From assembly GCA_019246385.1 (NCBI GenBank), contig JAFAQP010000080.1, forward strand, positions 1 through 8,923: a stretch of 8,923 nt of DNA, in the 5' to 3' direction. Both the position numbers and the translations under genes were made by a program. The stretch comes from Patescibacteria group bacterium (GTDB lineage: Bacteria; Patescibacteriota; Minisyncoccia; Phycocordibacterales; Phycocordibacteraceae). Positions within the stretch are counted from its first letter, which is position 1; the number at the start of each line of letters is the position of its first letter. Positions 1 to 5,498 of the stretch are shown here, one piece after another. Below the pieces are notes generated by a model. The model was not told where the DNA came from, did no database searches, and was given only the letters and a program-made list of their open reading frames with translations.

Positions 1-204
1 GACGACCGCCGATGGGACGATTACAACGACCTGTCGGATCTGAACGCGCACACCTTGAAGGAAATACAGCATTTCTTTGAAACGTATAAGCTTCTGAAGG
101 GCAAAGGAAGCGAGGTCGCCGTCCATGCTTTCAAAGGTAAGGAGGACGCGCTGTCGGCCTTCGAACACGGCAAGGAGTTGTACCGGAAAACGTACGGCAA
201 ATAA
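1..204 (+). CDS. ppa: Inorganic pyrophosphatase, C-terminal part (5' end outside window)
   Basis: Frame 1 is open from the first base to a TAA at 202-204 and gives 67 residues. It begins with a DDRRWDDYNDLSDL segment, followed by HTLKEIQHFFETYKLL. This matches the end of soluble family I pyrophosphatases, where a D-x-x-DL segment precedes a helix with the (I/L)xHFFExYK signature. The enzyme hydrolyses cytoplasmic pyrophosphate to phosphate and so pulls biosynthetic reactions forward. The active-site aspartates lie upstream, outside the window, so catalytic integrity cannot be judged. The stop is only 6 nt from the trigger factor ATG, so the two genes are very likely co-transcribed. The call rests on recognising the C-terminal motif by eye. 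Confidence 0.83.
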   Translation, partial: DDRRWDDYNDLSDLNAHTLKEIQHFFETYKLLKGKGSEVAVHAFKGKEDALSAFEHGKELYRKTYGK

Positions 205-210
205 ATAACG

Positions 211-1209
211 ATGCAGACCAAGAAAGAAAAACGCAAAAACGCGGAAGTTTCGATAACGGGCGCCCTGCCGAAAGAGCGGATAGCGGAAGCGAAAGAGAAA
301 ACACTTGCCCGCATAGTTCGCGAAGTAGAGCTGCCTGGCTTTAGAAAAGGTAAGGCTCCCGTTGAGCGCGTGAGGGAATATGTGGGAGAAAAAGCGCTGT
401 GGAAAGAGAGTGCCGAAACGGCGCTTCGCGATGAGCTCGAAAGCATCCTAAAACAGGAGGACGTGCTGCCAATCATGCCGGTTTCGGCCGGCATCTCGCT
501 GTCGGAGACGGGAGCGGACGCGCCCTTTGAGATCGTCGCCATTGTCGCCCCGACCTGCGATATACGCGATTACAAGAAAACCGCGGAAGAAGCCCTCGCG
601 CAACTGGCGCCGCTTGACGAAACAACGGAGCAAGCGCAGGCGGAAGCGGCGCTCAAAGCACAGACAAAACAAATGACGCAGTCGGAAAGCGATAACATAA
701 CCGATGAGAACGCAAAAAAGCTGGGCTTCGAAAACGCACAAGCGCTTGAATTTTTCCTCAAAGAAGAGGCGGGACGGGCCGTAAAAGAGCGGGAAGTTCA
801 GCGTAAGCGCTCGGCGATTGCCGAAGCGCTCATTCAGAAAGCGAAGTGCGATCTTCCGCATGTTCTTATTCGAGATGAAGCGTCCCGCCTGTTGGAGGCG
901 ACCAAGCGGGATGTCGCCGCGCAGGGAGTACCGTTCAATGAATACCTGAAGCGCGTCAAAAAGACCGAAAGCGAAATACAGAACGATCTTGAGGCGCCGG
1001 CGGAGAAGCGCGTATCGTTGGACATTATCTTTGCAGAGATAGCCCGTAGCGAAAAAGTTGAGCCCGACGAAAAGGAAGAAGAGCGCCTCGCGCATGCCCT
1101 AGTGAACCAGGGTGTCGATCACGATGCTGCGCATCGCTATGTCCGCGCTACTGTCCTTCGCGAAAAAGTCTGGGATCTTCTCGGCGCCAAAGCGGAAAGC
1201 AAGTTATAG
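211..1209 (+). CDS. tig: Trigger factor lacking the FKBP-type PPIase domain
   Basis: This is a ribosome-associated chaperone that binds nascent chains at the exit tunnel. The 332-residue product has an N-terminal ribosome-binding domain at about residues 1-115. Its signature GFRKGKAP lies at 43-50, the same numbering as the E. coli ribosome-docking loop. After the domain-closing DYKK (120-123) the chain goes straight into a charged helical region typical of the linker and C-terminal substrate-cradling domain (about 130-330). Canonical trigger factors are about 430 residues with an FKBP domain near 150-245. The missing length, about 100 residues, matches that domain, and no FKBP-like segment is visible. 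The start follows the ppa stop by 6 nt with no Shine-Dalgarno, and I see no promoter, so translation probably depends on the ppa transcript. There is no frameshift. Confidence 0.9.
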   Translation: MQTKKEKRKNAEVSITGALPKERIAEAKEKTLARIVREVELPGFRKGKAPVERVREYVGEKALWKESAETALRDELESILKQEDVLPIMPVSAGISLSETGADAPFEIVAIVAPTCDIRDYKKTAEEALAQLAPLDETTEQAQAEAALKAQTKQMTQSESDNITDENAKKLGFENAQALEFFLKEEAGRAVKEREVQRKRSAIAEALIQKAKCDLPHVLIRDEASRLLEATKRDVAAQGVPFNEYLKRVKKTESEIQNDLEAPAEKRVSLDIIFAEIARSEKVEPDEKEEERLAHALVNQGVDHDAAHRYVRATVLREKVWDLLGAKAESKL

Positions 1210-1370
1210 AAGCGGCCTAATTTTCGTTCCGAATACGATTCACAAACGTTGCACGCTTTGACTGCGCTAAGAATTGCTGTCTGTCGTCGTCGGGATCATA
1301 GGTGTCAGCAAGACTCCGAAAATTTACCCTCAAAATTTTCTCAAATCCTTCTCCTTCCGTCAGGTAAAAG

Positions 1371-1399
1371 TTGAAGCGAACGGTAAGGGAGAGTATAGT
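1371..1399 (+). promoter_or_regulatory. clpP promoter, leaderless type
   Basis: A -35 TTGAAG (1371-1376) and a -10 TATAGT (1394-1399) are separated by exactly 17 bp. The -10 ends 6 nt before the clpP ATG at 1406, so transcription would start at or next to the A of the start codon. This supports ATG 1406 as the true start and predicts a leaderless mRNA. A purine run AAGGGAG (1387-1393) lies inside the promoter spacer. It is 12 nt from the ATG, too far to be a normal Shine-Dalgarno. Confidence 0.7.
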
Positions 1400-1405
1400 A
1401 CCCAG

Positions 1406-2011
1406 ATGCAAAATTCAAAACAAATACAGAACCAGCTCGTGCCGATGGTTGTCGAAAAAAGCTCCTTCGGCGAAAGAGCCTATGATATATACTCTCGCCT
1501 CCTGAAAGAACGCATTGTCTTTTTAGGCGGCCCTATAGACGATCACGAAGCGAACCTGGTCATAGCCCAGCTTCTTTTCCTTGAGTCGGAAGATCCGAAA
1601 AAGGACATATACCTCTATATCAACTCGCCTGGCGGTTCTGTCACCGCGGGCTTGGCGATACTCGACACGATGAACTACGTCAAGCCTGACATCGCGACCG
1701 TGTGCGTCGGGATAGCCGCCTCTGCTGCTGCGGTCATACTTTCAGCCGGCAAAAAGAACAAGCGTTTTTCGCTTCCCAATTCCGAAGTTATGATCCATCA
1801 GGTCATGGGAGGGGCTGAAGGCCAGGCAACCGATATCGCTATCGCGGCAAAGCATATTCTTCGGACCAAGGAGAACCTGAACAAGATACTTGCGAAAAAT
1901 ACGGGAAAGCCAGTCGAGCAGGTCGAACGCGATGCTGAACGCGATTATTGGATGACGGCAGAAGAAGCGAAAAAATACGGCATCCTGGATGAGATTTATA
2001 AGGCCCGCTGA
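1406..2011 (+). CDS. clpP: ATP-dependent Clp protease proteolytic subunit ClpP
   Basis: This is the 201-residue serine peptidase subunit of the tetradecameric Clp protease, which degrades unfolded or tagged cytoplasmic proteins fed by a Clp ATPase. The catalytic triad is Ser106 (in GIAASAAA), His131 (MIHQ) and Asp180 (ERDAERD), with the same spacing as E. coli S97/H122/D171. The oxyanion-loop SPGGSV is at 74-79. The residue after the catalytic Ser is Ala rather than the common Met, as in actinobacterial ClpP2-type proteins. The frame stays open upstream to a TTG at 1274. I chose ATG 1406 because it gives normal family length and sits 6 nt after a good -10 box. tig lies upstream, the common bacterial order, but no clpX follows. 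ClpP normally needs an ATPase partner, which must be encoded elsewhere. Confidence 0.95.
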   Translation: MQNSKQIQNQLVPMVVEKSSFGERAYDIYSRLLKERIVFLGGPIDDHEANLVIAQLLFLESEDPKKDIYLYINSPGGSVTAGLAILDTMNYVKPDIATVCVGIAASAAAVILSAGKKNKRFSLPNSEVMIHQVMGGAEGQATDIAIAAKHILRTKENLNKILAKNTGKPVEQVERDAERDYWMTAEEAKKYGILDEIYKAR

Positions 2012-2241
2012 CCGCCCTGGCGCTACAGGCGTGCTCCCGAGGGAGCGAGGACATTGCGCGCCACCTGCCGCCCTGGTAGGATGATGGAGTCATCATTAAT
2101 TGAAATTTGAACCGACCGCGCCTCATGAACACCGAAATCGTAGCGAGAGAAAACTCCTCTGTGAGAATTTTTTAGTGCATTGAACATTTTCGCTGACTGA
2201 TTTTTTCGGAATATTTGTGACGGCGCGTCTATCACACGCGT
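2012..2241 (+). other. Structured clpP-rny intergenic region
   Basis: These 230 bp hold no convincing gene. Just after the clpP stop, TGGCGC (2018-2023) pairs with GCGCCA (2058-2063) and encloses an inner hairpin, GCTCC (2033-2037) with GGAGC (2042-2046). A separate hairpin pairs ATGATG (2081-2086) with CATCAT (2091-2096) around a GAGT loop. None is followed by a strong T-run, so these are candidate 3' UTR structures rather than clear terminators. The second half is T-rich, with runs at 2168-2173 and 2201-2206, and should contain the rny promoter. The only -10-like hexamer at the expected distance from the rny ATG is a weak TATCAC (2230-2235), without a recognisable -35. A 9-bp direct repeat, CCGCCCTGG, occurs at 2012 and 2068 and may be chance. 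Confidence 0.45.
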
Positions 2242-3771
2242 ATGTCTACTTTTACACTACTTCTCCTCCTCGCCGTTGTCGGCGCGGCGGGCGTTGGCCT
2301 TGGATACTATCTGCGTTTTCTCATCGCTTCCGCGAAGCGCGGTTCGATGGAACTGGAAGTCCGGCAAAAGCTCCTTGAAGCAAAAACGGAAGCGGAAAAG
2401 ATTATATTAGAAGCCGAGAAACGTCGGACGTCGGTCGAAGAAGAAATACGCGAAGGATTCAAAGCGCGTGAGGATACGCTCGCCGCCAAAGACGAACGTT
2501 TGGGACAAAAGGAACAGCTTCTCGACAAACGCCAGATCGATATCGATAACGAAGCGGAGCGCATTAAGGCGCAGATCGAGGAAGTGAAGCGTATTAAGGA
2601 ACGCGCGGACAATCTTATCCTGGAGCGCGAAAAAGCGGTCGAGGCCGCGGCGCATCTTTCGGAGGAAGATGCGAAAGCAGAATTGATGAAAACGGTCGAA
2701 CGCAACAGCGAGGAGGATATCCTGGTGCGGCTCCAGAAACTCGAAATAGACGGCAAGGAGCGTCTTGAGTCGAAAGCGCGCGAAATACTCACGACGGCTA
2801 TCCATCGGATGGGCAATTCGGTGCATGCCGACGTTCTCACCTCCAACATTCCCATTCCGTCGGACGATATCAAAGGAAAGATCATCGGACGCGAAGGGAG
2901 AAATATCCGCACGTTCGAACGGGTGACCGGCGTGGACCTTATCGTTGACGATACGCCCGGAATGCTGACGCTTTCATGCTTCGATCCCGTTCGGCGGCAA
3001 GTCGCGCGGATAGCGCTTGAAAACCTTATCGTTGATTCGCGCATCCAGCCCGCGAAGATCGAAGAATATGTCGAAAAGGCGAAAGACGAAGTATCACGCG
3101 TGATGAAAGAAAAGGCCGAAGCTGCGGCCTTTGAATGCGGTCTCCACGGCATTGACCCGCGGCTTATGGCCATATTGGGACGCTTGTATTTCCGCACGAG
3201 CTACGGCCAGAACGTTCTGCAGCATTCGATAGAAATGGCACACATCGCAGGCGTCATAGCCGCGGAACTGGGCGCTGATGTGAAAGTGGCGAAAATGGGC
3301 GCCCTCTTTCACGACATTGGGAAAGCGGTCGACCATGCGGTTCAGGGCACCCACGTAGAAATAGGACGGCGGATCCTGGAAAAATTCGGGGTCGACAAGC
3401 GGGTCATACAAGCCATGCAGTCGCACCACGAAGAGTATCCGTATGAGACGGTGGAATCCATTATTGTGCAGGTAGCGGACGCTATTTCCGGCGGCAGGCC
3501 GGGCGCCAGACGAGATTCAGTTGAAAACTATATCAAGCGCCTGCAGGAACTCGAAGCTATCGCCACTTCCTTTACCGGAGTCGAAAAAGCATATGCGATA
3601 CAGGCGGGACGCGAGGTGCGCATATTCGTAAAACCAGAAGAAATATCTGACCTGAAGGCCCATGAGCTTGCCCGGGACATCGCAATGCGAGTGGAAAACG
3701 AAATGCATTATCCGGGAGAAGTAAAAATAAACGTTATACGGGAAAGCCGAGCTATAGAATTTGCTCGGTGA
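2242..3771 (+). CDS. rny: Ribonuclease Y (endoribonuclease, KH and HD domains)
   Basis: This is a membrane-anchored endoribonuclease that starts bulk mRNA decay in many bacteria lacking RNase E. Its 509 residues are close to the family length and the architecture is complete. There is one N-terminal transmembrane helix (about 4-28), then a long Glu/Lys/Arg-rich coiled coil (about 35-190). A KH RNA-binding domain follows, with GKIIGREGRNI at 212-222. The HD phosphohydrolase domain has metal-ligand candidates His328, His357-Asp358 (FHDIGKA), His371, His395-His396 (SHHE) and Asp413 (VADAISGGRPGAR). The C-terminal domain runs to the end. The ATG is chosen because the membrane helix begins directly after it. 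No Shine-Dalgarno is visible. It occupies the place clpX often holds after clpP. Confidence 0.96.
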   Translation: MSTFTLLLLLAVVGAAGVGLGYYLRFLIASAKRGSMELEVRQKLLEAKTEAEKIILEAEKRRTSVEEEIREGFKAREDTLAAKDERLGQKEQLLDKRQIDIDNEAERIKAQIEEVKRIKERADNLILEREKAVEAAAHLSEEDAKAELMKTVERNSEEDILVRLQKLEIDGKERLESKAREILTTAIHRMGNSVHADVLTSNIPIPSDDIKGKIIGREGRNIRTFERVTGVDLIVDDTPGMLTLSCFDPVRRQVARIALENLIVDSRIQPAKIEEYVEKAKDEVSRVMKEKAEAAAFECGLHGIDPRLMAILGRLYFRTSYGQNVLQHSIEMAHIAGVIAAELGADVKVAKMGALFHDIGKAVDHAVQGTHVEIGRRILEKFGVDKRVIQAMQSHHEEYPYETVESIIVQVADAISGGRPGARRDSVENYIKRLQELEAIATSFTGVEKAYAIQAGREVRIFVKPEEISDLKAHELARDIAMRVENEMHYPGEVKINVIRESRAIEFAR

Positions 3772-3809
3772 CGTTATTCCGCCACATTCACTCGACTTTG
3801 TACATGTCC

Positions 3810-3827
3810 CCGGCGATATTTCGCCGG
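3810..3827 (+). other. Hairpin between rny and hup
   Basis: A perfect 7-bp GC-rich stem, CCGGCGA (3810-3816) with TCGCCGG (3821-3827), encloses a TATT loop 39 nt after the rny stop. No T-run follows, so it is not a canonical intrinsic terminator. It may stabilise or end the rny transcript. It ends 4 bp before the hup -35 region. Confidence 0.55.
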
Positions 3828-3830
3828 CTA

Positions 3831-3858
3831 TTGCGCAATAAACGGCGGGGGCTATACT
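3831..3858 (+). promoter_or_regulatory. Candidate hup promoter with palindromic -35
   Basis: A TTGCGC (3831-3836) and a near-consensus TATACT (3853-3858) are 16 bp apart, predicting a start near 3865 and an AT-rich leader of about 37 nt without a Shine-Dalgarno. The -35 lies inside a 10-bp perfect palindrome, ATTGCGCAAT (3830-3839), which could bind a dimeric regulator. A second -10-like box, TATAAA (3891-3896), ends 5 nt before the ATG, as in the leaderless promoters of this window, but it has no clear -35. Either or both could be used. Confidence 0.5.
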
Positions 3859-3901
3859 TATTTCACGCCAATTTAGAAGCGGTTTATCAATATAAAAAAA
3901 T

Positions 3902-4174
3902 ATGAATAAAGCAGACCTCTCAGATAAAGTGCACCAAATGCTCGGTGGGACGAAGGTTCAAGCCGAACAAGTGGTTGAAGGTGTCATTGACGCCATCATC
4001 GGAGCCCTCAAAAAGGGAGACGAGGTTTCGATAGCGGGACTCGGTATCTTTTCAACGAAGATGCGCCCGGCTCGGACAGGCCGCAATCCGAGAACCGGAG
4101 AGTCGATCAAAGTCCCTTCGATGCGCGTACCGAAATTCCGCGCCGCAAAAGGCCTCAAAGACGCCGTCAAATAG
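3902..4174 (+). CDS. hup: HU-family DNA-binding (nucleoid) protein
   Basis: This is a small dimeric histone-like protein that bends DNA and compacts the nucleoid. At 90 residues it has exactly the HU length. The N-terminal helices (about 2-38) form the dimer body, followed by the strand GDEVSIAGLGIF (39-50). The DNA-binding arm carries the RNPRTGE signature (61-67), including the intercalating proline at 63. The C-terminal KFRAAKGLKDAVK is the usual closing helix. HU and IHF subunits share this fold. The general sequence and length favour HU, and I do not see enough to assign an IHF subunit. It is a single-gene unit with its own upstream promoter and a strong terminator 11 nt downstream. Confidence 0.95.
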   Translation: MNKADLSDKVHQMLGGTKVQAEQVVEGVIDAIIGALKKGDEVSIAGLGIFSTKMRPARTGRNPRTGESIKVPSMRVPKFRAAKGLKDAVK

Positions 4175-4185
4175 CTCGTTAAGAT

Positions 4186-4215
4186 AAAAATCCCGGCATC
4201 AGCCGGGATTTTTTT
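4186..4215. terminator. Bidirectional intrinsic terminator (hup / cax)
   Basis: The stem ATCCCGGC (4190-4197) pairs with GCCGGGAT (4202-4209) around an ATCA loop. It is flanked by five A on the left and seven T (4209-4215) on the right. The symmetry gives a GC-rich hairpin plus U-run on both strands. It can therefore end hup reading rightward and the convergent exchanger gene reading leftward, whose stop is at 4224. Confidence 0.92.
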
Positions 4216-4223
4216 ATTTCATC

Positions 4224-5270
4224 TCATGCATGAAAGAAGAAGGCGATGCCCATGATCACATAGGCGATTATGAGCTGCGCTCCTTCAAGCCAGTTGCTTT
4301 CGCCGTCGGCAATGATGAAATTGACGATCAAAACCGAGAGAACTATCGCGACGAGTTCAAAGGTATTGAAAACAAGGGTCATGGGCTCAGCGAGGAAGAG
4401 ACTTGCAAGGACGAGGACCGGGGCAACGACGAGCGCTACCTGCGTTGCCGAGCCGATAGCAATCTGCAGGGAGAGGTCCATGCGATTTTTGATCGCCACG
4501 CGCACCGCTGAAAGGTTTTCTGCGGCATTACCGACGAGGGCGACGATAATGACTCCGATAAAAAGCGGCGACCAGCCTAAGGTCGCGACCAAAGGCTCTA
4601 TAGAACCGACCATGATGTCGCTGACCCAAGCGACAAAGAGCGTGCAGGCAAGAAGCGTGAACACGCTTCGTTGTCTGCTCCAGCGAGGCTCGTATTTTCC
4701 CGCCTCTTCAGTATAGAGATGCTTGTGAGTACGCAACGAAAAAAACAAACTCGCGCCGTACATGCAAAGAAGAGCGATTGATACAGCGACGCTGAAAGGT
4801 TCGATGACCGAAGGGCCACTTGCCGGTACGCTTTGGAGGAAAATGGCCGGCATGACCAAGGCGATAAAGGCCAAAAAAAGTGTCGAGCCGTTCGCGAGAA
4901 CCCCCGTCCGGTTGAATGTCTGCTTTTTCTGCTTTATTCCGCCAGCGAGCATAGAAAGACCGAGAACCAGAAGCAAGTTCCCTATAATGGAGCCCGTTAT
5001 CGAAGCTTTTACCACCTCGATAAGGCCCGCATGTAACGCCAGTATGCCAATGATCAATTCCGTCGCGTTGCCGAAAGTGGAACTGAGAAGGCCGCCCACC
5101 GCCGGAGAAGTGTGCGATGCAAGTTCTTCCGTGGCTTCGCCAATAAATTTTGCGAGCGGTATAATGGCGATCGCAGACAGAAAAAAAAGAACGGTCGGTG
5201 ACACTCCTGCTGCATGCGCAACAAGGGTAATAGGAACAAAAATCAAAAGACTGCCGAAAAATTTATCCAT
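4224..5270 (-). CDS. cax: CAX-type Ca2+/H+ exchanger (CaCA superfamily)
   Basis: This is an inner-membrane antiporter that exports Ca2+ (possibly other cations) using the proton gradient. The 348-residue protein is almost wholly hydrophobic, with about 10-11 predicted membrane helices. It shows the duplicated CaCA architecture. The first alpha repeat has GNATE at 67-71 followed by GSIIGNLLLVLG (93-104). The second has GNAAE at 247-251 followed by GSATQVALVVAPV (273-285). Glu71 and Glu251 are the expected cation-binding acids. A charged loop at about 180-200 separates the two halves. The length fits bacterial CAX proteins. The ATG at 5270 starts just before the first helix. A GGGAG touches the ATG with no spacing, and a possible -10 TACAAT lies at 5280-5285 on the minus strand. 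It is downstream of tRNA-Gly on the same strand. Substrate specificity cannot be read from sequence. Confidence 0.92.
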   Translation of the reverse strand: MDKFFGSLLIFVPITLVAHAAGVSPTVLFFLSAIAIIPLAKFIGEATEELASHTSPAVGGLLSSTFGNATELIIGILALHAGLIEVVKASITGSIIGNLLLVLGLSMLAGGIKQKKQTFNRTGVLANGSTLFLAFIALVMPAIFLQSVPASGPSVIEPFSVAVSIALLCMYGASLFFSLRTHKHLYTEEAGKYEPRWSRQRSVFTLLACTLFVAWVSDIMVGSIEPLVATLGWSPLFIGVIIVALVGNAAENLSAVRVAIKNRMDLSLQIAIGSATQVALVVAPVLVLASLFLAEPMTLVFNTFELVAIVLSVLIVNFIIADGESNWLEGAQLIIAYVIMGIAFFFHA

Positions 5271-5289
5271 CTCCCGTGCATTGTAATAC

Positions 5290-5311
5290 GAAAAGCAATC
5301 AGCGGCTTTTC
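5290..5311 (-). other. Inverted repeat between tRNA-Gly and cax
   Basis: GAAAAGC (5290-5296) and GCTTTTC (5305-5311) form a perfect 7-bp inverted repeat with an 8-nt loop. It lies 35 nt beyond the tRNA 3' end and just upstream of the possible cax -10. In the minus-strand RNA it is a hairpin whose 3' arm is T-rich, but no long U-run follows. It could trim or end the tRNA transcript, or act as a cax operator. Confidence 0.4.
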
Positions 5312-5345
5312 ACAAACTCGCGTCATCATTTGCTCCTTCGCGTTG

Positions 5346-5416
5346 TGCGGGATAGGGGAATCGAACCCCTGCTCTCAGTTTGGAAAACTGACGTTCTGCC
5401 ATTAAACTAATCCCGC
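5346..5416 (-). tRNA. tRNA-Gly (anticodon UCC)
   Basis: The minus strand folds as a complete 71-nt cloverleaf. The acceptor GCGGGAU pairs with AUCCCGC. The D stem is GUUU/GAAC with a GG in the loop. The anticodon stem UCAGU/ACUGA holds the loop UUUCCAA, giving anticodon UCC, which reads GGA and GGG. The variable loop is 4 nt and the T arm is AGGGG-UUCGAUU-CCCCU. The discriminator base at 5346 is A on the tRNA strand, whereas bacterial tRNA-Gly usually has U73. The 3' CCA is not encoded (the next bases are CAA), so it must be added by nucleotidyltransferase. Confidence 0.96.
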
Positions 5417-5429
5417 CAAATATCCAGGC

Positions 5430-5458
5430 ACTCTAACAAACATCGCTTTCATTTGAAA
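5430..5458 (-). promoter_or_regulatory. Candidate tRNA-Gly promoter
   Basis: On the minus strand a -35-like TTTCAA (5458-5453) and a -10-like TAGAGT (5435-5430) are 17 bp apart. A TG one base upstream of the -10 makes it an extended type. The predicted start is about 7 nt before the mature tRNA 5' end. The -35 lies within the dyad at 5445-5460. Confidence 0.45.
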
Positions 5459-5460
5459 GC
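5445..5460. promoter_or_regulatory. Perfect dyad (operator-like) in tRNA/protease divergent region
   Basis: GCTTTCA (5445-5451) and TGAAAGC (5454-5460) form a perfect 7-bp inverted repeat with a 2-bp spacer. It covers the candidate -35 of the tRNA-Gly promoter and lies 26 bp upstream of the protease -10. The symmetry and position fit a dimeric regulator site. No regulator gene is in the window. Confidence 0.4.
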
Positions 5461-5486
5461 TGCCTGCGCCGTCGGCGAGGCGAGGG

Positions 5487-5492
5487 TATACT
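5487..5492 (+). promoter_or_regulatory. -10 box of the protease gene, leaderless type
   Basis: TATACT (5487-5492) differs from the consensus by one base and ends 6 nt before ATG 5499, so the transcript is predicted to begin at the start codon. No good -35 is found 16-18 bp upstream. That place is taken by an imperfect GC-rich inverted repeat (5462-5481), which suggests activator dependence or a weak promoter. Confidence 0.55.
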
Positions 5493-5498
5493 AACTTT

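Noticed and set aside
1274..1405. In-frame 44-codon upstream extension of ClpP from a TTG start.
   Set aside because: It would make ClpP 245 aa with a non-family N-terminus and would cover the promoter at 1371-1399. ATG 1406 gives the usual length.
1217..1411. 64-aa minus-strand ORF across the tig-clpP gap.
   Set aside because: It has no promoter, no recognisable motif and covers the clpP promoter and start. Treated as chance.
2012..2076. 9-bp direct repeat CCGCCCTGG (2012 and 2068) as a possible insertion or attachment-site scar.
   Set aside because: It is short and GC-rich, with no mobile gene nearby and no matching terminal repeats.
2125..2175. 16-codon plus-strand ORF that could be an rny leader peptide.
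   Set aside because: No -10 near its ATG, no Shine-Dalgarno, and no regulatory codon run.
2023..2235. 70-aa minus-strand ORF in the clpP-rny gap.
   Set aside because: No upstream promoter, no domain, and it overlaps the hairpins of the gap.
2307..3197. 296-aa minus-strand ORF opposite rny.
   Set aside because: It is Ser/Arg-rich shadow translation of the Glu/Lys-rich coiled coil and KH region of RNase Y.
4270..5286. Plus-strand ORFs of 148 and 174 aa opposite the exchanger.
   Set aside because: Antisense shadows of a clear membrane transporter with both CaCA motifs.
5214..5405. 63-aa plus-strand ORF running into the tRNA.
   Set aside because: Its C-terminus is the translated complement of tRNA-Gly, a familiar annotation artefact.
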